A stretch of 64,000 bases of DNA from Lentibacillus sp. CBA3610. Its GTDB lineage: Bacteria > Bacillota > Bacilli > Bacillales > Amphibacillaceae. The notes beneath the pieces are model-generated. The model searched no databases, had not been told where the DNA came from, and worked only from the letters and a program-made list of their open reading frames with translations. The stretch spans positions 2,542,001 through 2,606,000 of the forward strand of contig NZ_CP035925.1 of assembly GCF_013373365.1 (NCBI RefSeq), given 5' to 3'. Within the stretch, counting starts at the first letter, position 1. Each line of letters starts with the position of its first letter. The translations under genes were made by a program, and so were the position numbers. Below are positions 61,655-64,000 of this stretch, in pieces.

Positions 61655-63070
61655 ATGTTGGATGCTATTATAGATTTTGCAAATAGCATATTTCAGCCCA
61701 TAATTGATTTAGGTGCGGCACCAATGATGTTCATTCTATTGTCATTATTGGCAATAATAATGAGAGTTAAAGTCAGTAAAGCACTTGAGGGCGGTCTGAA
61801 ATTAGCAATAGCTTTAACAGGTATTGGGGCAGTCATTGATATTTTGACAGGGAATTTTGCCCCTGCCTTGCAGGATTTTGTTAAATCCACAGGTATTGAG
61901 CTGACTATAACGGACGTTGGCTGGGCACCACTGGCCACCATCACCTGGGGATCAGCATACACATTATTTTTCTTACTGATTCTTGTTCTTGTCAACCTTG
62001 TTATGCTGGGAATCAATAAGACAAACACATTAGATGTCGATATTTTTAATTTCTGGCACCTTTCCATCATTGGTTTACTAGTCGTGTACTACTCAGACAA
62101 TTTATTCATTGCGACACTATTAGTTATTTTGCTGGGTGTTATGAAATTTATAAATGCGGATGCCATGAAGCCTACATTTAATGATTTACTAGATATGCCT
62201 GACACGAACCCGACAACAACAACACACTTGAATTTTATGCTTAACCCATTAATCATGCTTTTTGACAAGATATTCGATAAGTTTCTTCCGTTTCTCGACA
62301 AATTTGACTTCGATGCAGCATGGTTAAATGAAAAAATTGGTTTCTGGGGAAGTAAGTTTGCAATCGGTATCTACCTGGGTGCATTTGTTGGTCTATTGGG
62401 GCAACAGCCTGCATCAACAATATTCACCCTAGCCTTTATTGGTGGTGTATCCCTTGAACTCTTCTCAATTGTTGGTACATGGTTCATTTCGGCCATGGAG
62501 CCTATATCAAAAGGGATTACTGATTTTATGAGTAAACGACTGAAAGGAAGAACATTCAATATCGGTATTGACTGGCCTTTCCTGGCTGCACGTCCTGAAA
62601 TGTGGGCTGCTGCCAATGTTATCGCACCTATAATGTTGTTCATCGCATTGATTTTACCTGGCAATGGTATCCTTCCTTTAGGTGGTATTATTGCGATTGG
62701 TTTAACACCGGCGCTATTGGTTGTATGCCGCGGTAAAATTTTACGGATGATTTTGATTGGAACAATTATGGTACCAGTTTTCTTATGGTCCGGTACTGCT
62801 ATCGCACCATTTGTTACAGAGACAGCCGCTTCTGTCGGAGCTGCACCTGCTGGAATAGAAGAAGGCGCGCTCATTACACACTCAACCTTAGAAGGTCCGG
62901 TTGAGAAATTCATCGGTATCTTAGTCGGTAAAGCCGCCGGAGACTTCAGTCTTGGTCCCGTTTCTGCAGCGTTAGGCGCAATTGCAGCTTATATGCTCTT
63001 GTTCATCTGGTATCTAAAACAAATGAAGAAACGCAATAAACAATATGAATTAGAAAAAGAAAAAGCTTAA
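61655..63070 (+). CDS. PTS galactitol-type enzyme IIC
   Basis: 471-residue membrane permease of the GatC family with about ten to twelve helices. Features: FQPIIDLGAAPMMFILLSLLAI at the start, VDIFNFWHLSIIG, LLGQQPASTIFTLAFIGGVSLELFS, FLAARPEMWAAANVIAPI and NGILPLGGIIAIGLTPALLVVCRG, all GatC-like. Normal family length (about 450). GGGGAG precedes ATG by 7 nt. Confidence 0.93.
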   Translation: MLDAIIDFANSIFQPIIDLGAAPMMFILLSLLAIIMRVKVSKALEGGLKLAIALTGIGAVIDILTGNFAPALQDFVKSTGIELTITDVGWAPLATITWGSAYTLFFLLILVLVNLVMLGINKTNTLDVDIFNFWHLSIIGLLVVYYSDNLFIATLLVILLGVMKFINADAMKPTFNDLLDMPDTNPTTTTHLNFMLNPLIMLFDKIFDKFLPFLDKFDFDAAWLNEKIGFWGSKFAIGIYLGAFVGLLGQQPASTIFTLAFIGGVSLELFSIVGTWFISAMEPISKGITDFMSKRLKGRTFNIGIDWPFLAARPEMWAAANVIAPIMLFIALILPGNGILPLGGIIAIGLTPALLVVCRGKILRMILIGTIMVPVFLWSGTAIAPFVTETAASVGAAPAGIEEGALITHSTLEGPVEKFIGILVGKAAGDFSLGPVSAALGAIAAYMLLFIWYLKQMKKRNKQYELEKEKA

Positions 63071-63150
63071 TTTGACAATCTGCGGGAGTGAGTTGGTGTT
63101 ACCGCTCACTCCCTTAAAACGAAGTGATGCAATGAAAAAGGTGATATATC

Positions 63151-64000
63151 GTGATTCTAACCATTACACTAAACCCCTCCGTTGACATCAGTTATAAACT
63201 TGAAGCATTTAATCTTGATACGGTAAACCGTGTTGCGGATGTTTCAAAAACGGCCGGTGGTAAAGGACTGAACGTATCGAGAGTGATCCAGCAGCTTGGA
63301 GAAGACGTTGCTGCCTCAGGGTTTCTGGGCGGCAGCTTAGGTCAGTTTATCCGCTCGGAAATTTCCGATCAGGGTATCGAGAATTTTTTTGTCAGCATCG
63401 CTGGTGATACGCGAAATTGTATCGCAGTGATTCATAAGGGGCAGCAGACGGAGATATTAGAAACCGGCCCAACAATCAATGAAACTGAGGCCACTGAGTT
63501 TTTAAATAAATTTTCAGAAGACGTACAAAAGGTAGATCTTGTAACGATTTCCGGCAGTTTGCCAAAAGGTTTGGATAAAGATTTTTACTCACAGCTTGTT
63601 GAAATAGCCAACCAGCATGATACACCGGTATTGCTGGATACAAAAGGTGAACTGCTTCGCCACACGCTTCGAGGTGACAGTAAGCCTTTCTTAATTAAAC
63701 CTAACCAAGAAGAGCTGGCGGATTTACTCGGGGAAAAAGTGACTGATGATGCGCAGATTATTTCTGCTTTACAATCACAGACATTTTCCGGTGTCCCCTG
63801 GGTCGTTGTGACAACAGGAGCAACCGGGGCTTTTGTGAAACACAATCAAGAAGTATACCGGGCGACGACACCTAAAGTTGATGCGGTCAATCCGGTTGGC
63901 TCAGGTGACTCGGTCGTCGCAGGATTTGCAGCAGGAATATCACGTGGGCTGACAGACATTGAACTTGTGAAATACGGCCTCTCAATGGGTGTTTTAAATG
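63151..64000 (+). CDS. lacC: Tagatose-6-phosphate kinase LacC / PfkB family (3' end outside window)
   Basis: At least 283 codons of a PfkB-family 1-phosphosugar kinase, most likely LacC, which makes tagatose-1,6-bisphosphate. GTG 63151 start with AAAGGTG 8 nt upstream; ILTITLNPSVDISYKL, then TAGGKGLNVSRVIQQLG at about 36-52 (PfkB signature 1), ISGSLPKGL, FLIKPNQEELADLLG and NPVGSGDSVVAGFAAG (signature 2, catalytic Asp). The frame runs off the window about 25 residues short of the usual length. Last visible gene of the lac/tagatose operon; a tagatose-bisphosphate aldolase is expected next. Confidence 0.92.
   Translation, partial: MILTITLNPSVDISYKLEAFNLDTVNRVADVSKTAGGKGLNVSRVIQQLGEDVAASGFLGGSLGQFIRSEISDQGIENFFVSIAGDTRNCIAVIHKGQQTEILETGPTINETEATEFLNKFSEDVQKVDLVTISGSLPKGLDKDFYSQLVEIANQHDTPVLLDTKGELLRHTLRGDSKPFLIKPNQEELADLLGEKVTDDAQIISALQSQTFSGVPWVVVTTGATGAFVKHNQEVYRATTPKVDAVNPVGSGDSVVAGFAAGISRGLTDIELVKYGLSMGVLN

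Noticed and set aside
62371..62913. 180-codon minus-strand frame opposite the EIIC gene
   Set aside because: Shadow of the GatC-type gene; the plus-strand frame has clear family motifs and a ribosome site.

Overview
The window looks like the chromosome of a low-to-mid GC, Gram-positive member of the Bacillota, most likely a Bacillaceae relative of the halophilic genera (Lentibacillus, Virgibacillus or Oceanobacillus type). This is inferred from strong AGGAGG-type ribosome sites, frequent TTG and GTG starts, B. subtilis-like gene sets (ywqC-ywqD-ywqE, ywqHI plus an LXG toxin, mtlARFD, ycsI/pxpABC) and acidic secreted proteins. The exact genus cannot be fixed from sequence reading alone. No rRNA, tRNA or CRISPR array was found.

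Layout. 1-5.7 kb: minus-strand exopolysaccharide block (partial EpsC-like dehydratase, a LuxR-type response regulator, two paralogous PHP tyrosine phosphatases, a BY-kinase and its Wzz-like membrane partner). 6.2-7.4 kb: a LysM3-NlpC/P60 cell-wall hydrolase. 8.4-13.8 kb: a type VII secretion LXG polymorphic-toxin operon (YwqH-like, YwqI-like, LXG toxin with an LHH nuclease tip, SUKH immunity) followed by a decayed orphan toxin cassette with its own SUKH immunity gene. 14-19.2 kb: mixed accessory genes (Fic AMPylator, a frameshifted pRiA4b-ORF3 protein, a NERD protein, a DUF protein, YbaK). 19.3-24.5 kb: mannitol operon mtlA-mtlR-mtlF-mtlD. 24.8-32.8 kb: 5-oxoproline/amino-acid operon (atypical NRAMP, pxpB, pxpA, pxpC, threonine dehydratase, FAH-family protein, SDR, DUF1445 hydro-lyase). 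33.2-37.6 kb: GntR regulator divergent from a GH4 glucosidase, a ChbG-type deacetylase and a PTS EIICB.

37.8-64 kb is the most interesting part. It reads as one large locus for using the mucin core-1 disaccharide Gal-beta-1,3-GalNAc: a secreted GH101 endo-alpha-N-acetylgalactosaminidase (now broken by an IS1634/IS4-like insertion with intact inverted repeats and a 6-bp target duplication), an ABC importer, a GH112 galacto-N-biose phosphorylase, a ROK sugar kinase, a cytosolic sulfatase with its formylglycine-generating enzyme, an AgaS-type isomerase/deaminase, an AraC regulator, galE and galT for the galactose-1-phosphate half, and then a DeoR-lacA-lacB-PTS(galactitol type IIA, IIB, IIC)-lacC tagatose-6-phosphate operon for the galactosamine/galactose-6-phosphate half. 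The GH101 gene and the ABC operon share an identical 16-bp cre-like box.

Two repeat systems run through the window. First, eleven copies of a 52-58 bp imperfect palindrome (outer arms GGGGGTCTGTCCCCC-like, inner palindrome around TTAACGCGTTAA), nearly always within a few bases of a stop codon and in two cases read through to form the C-terminus of the protein. Second, several tandem arrays of 20-21 bp units built on a CTCGCACGAG or GCCCATNTTT core, most with a GATTTTNGGC-type hairpin at one edge.
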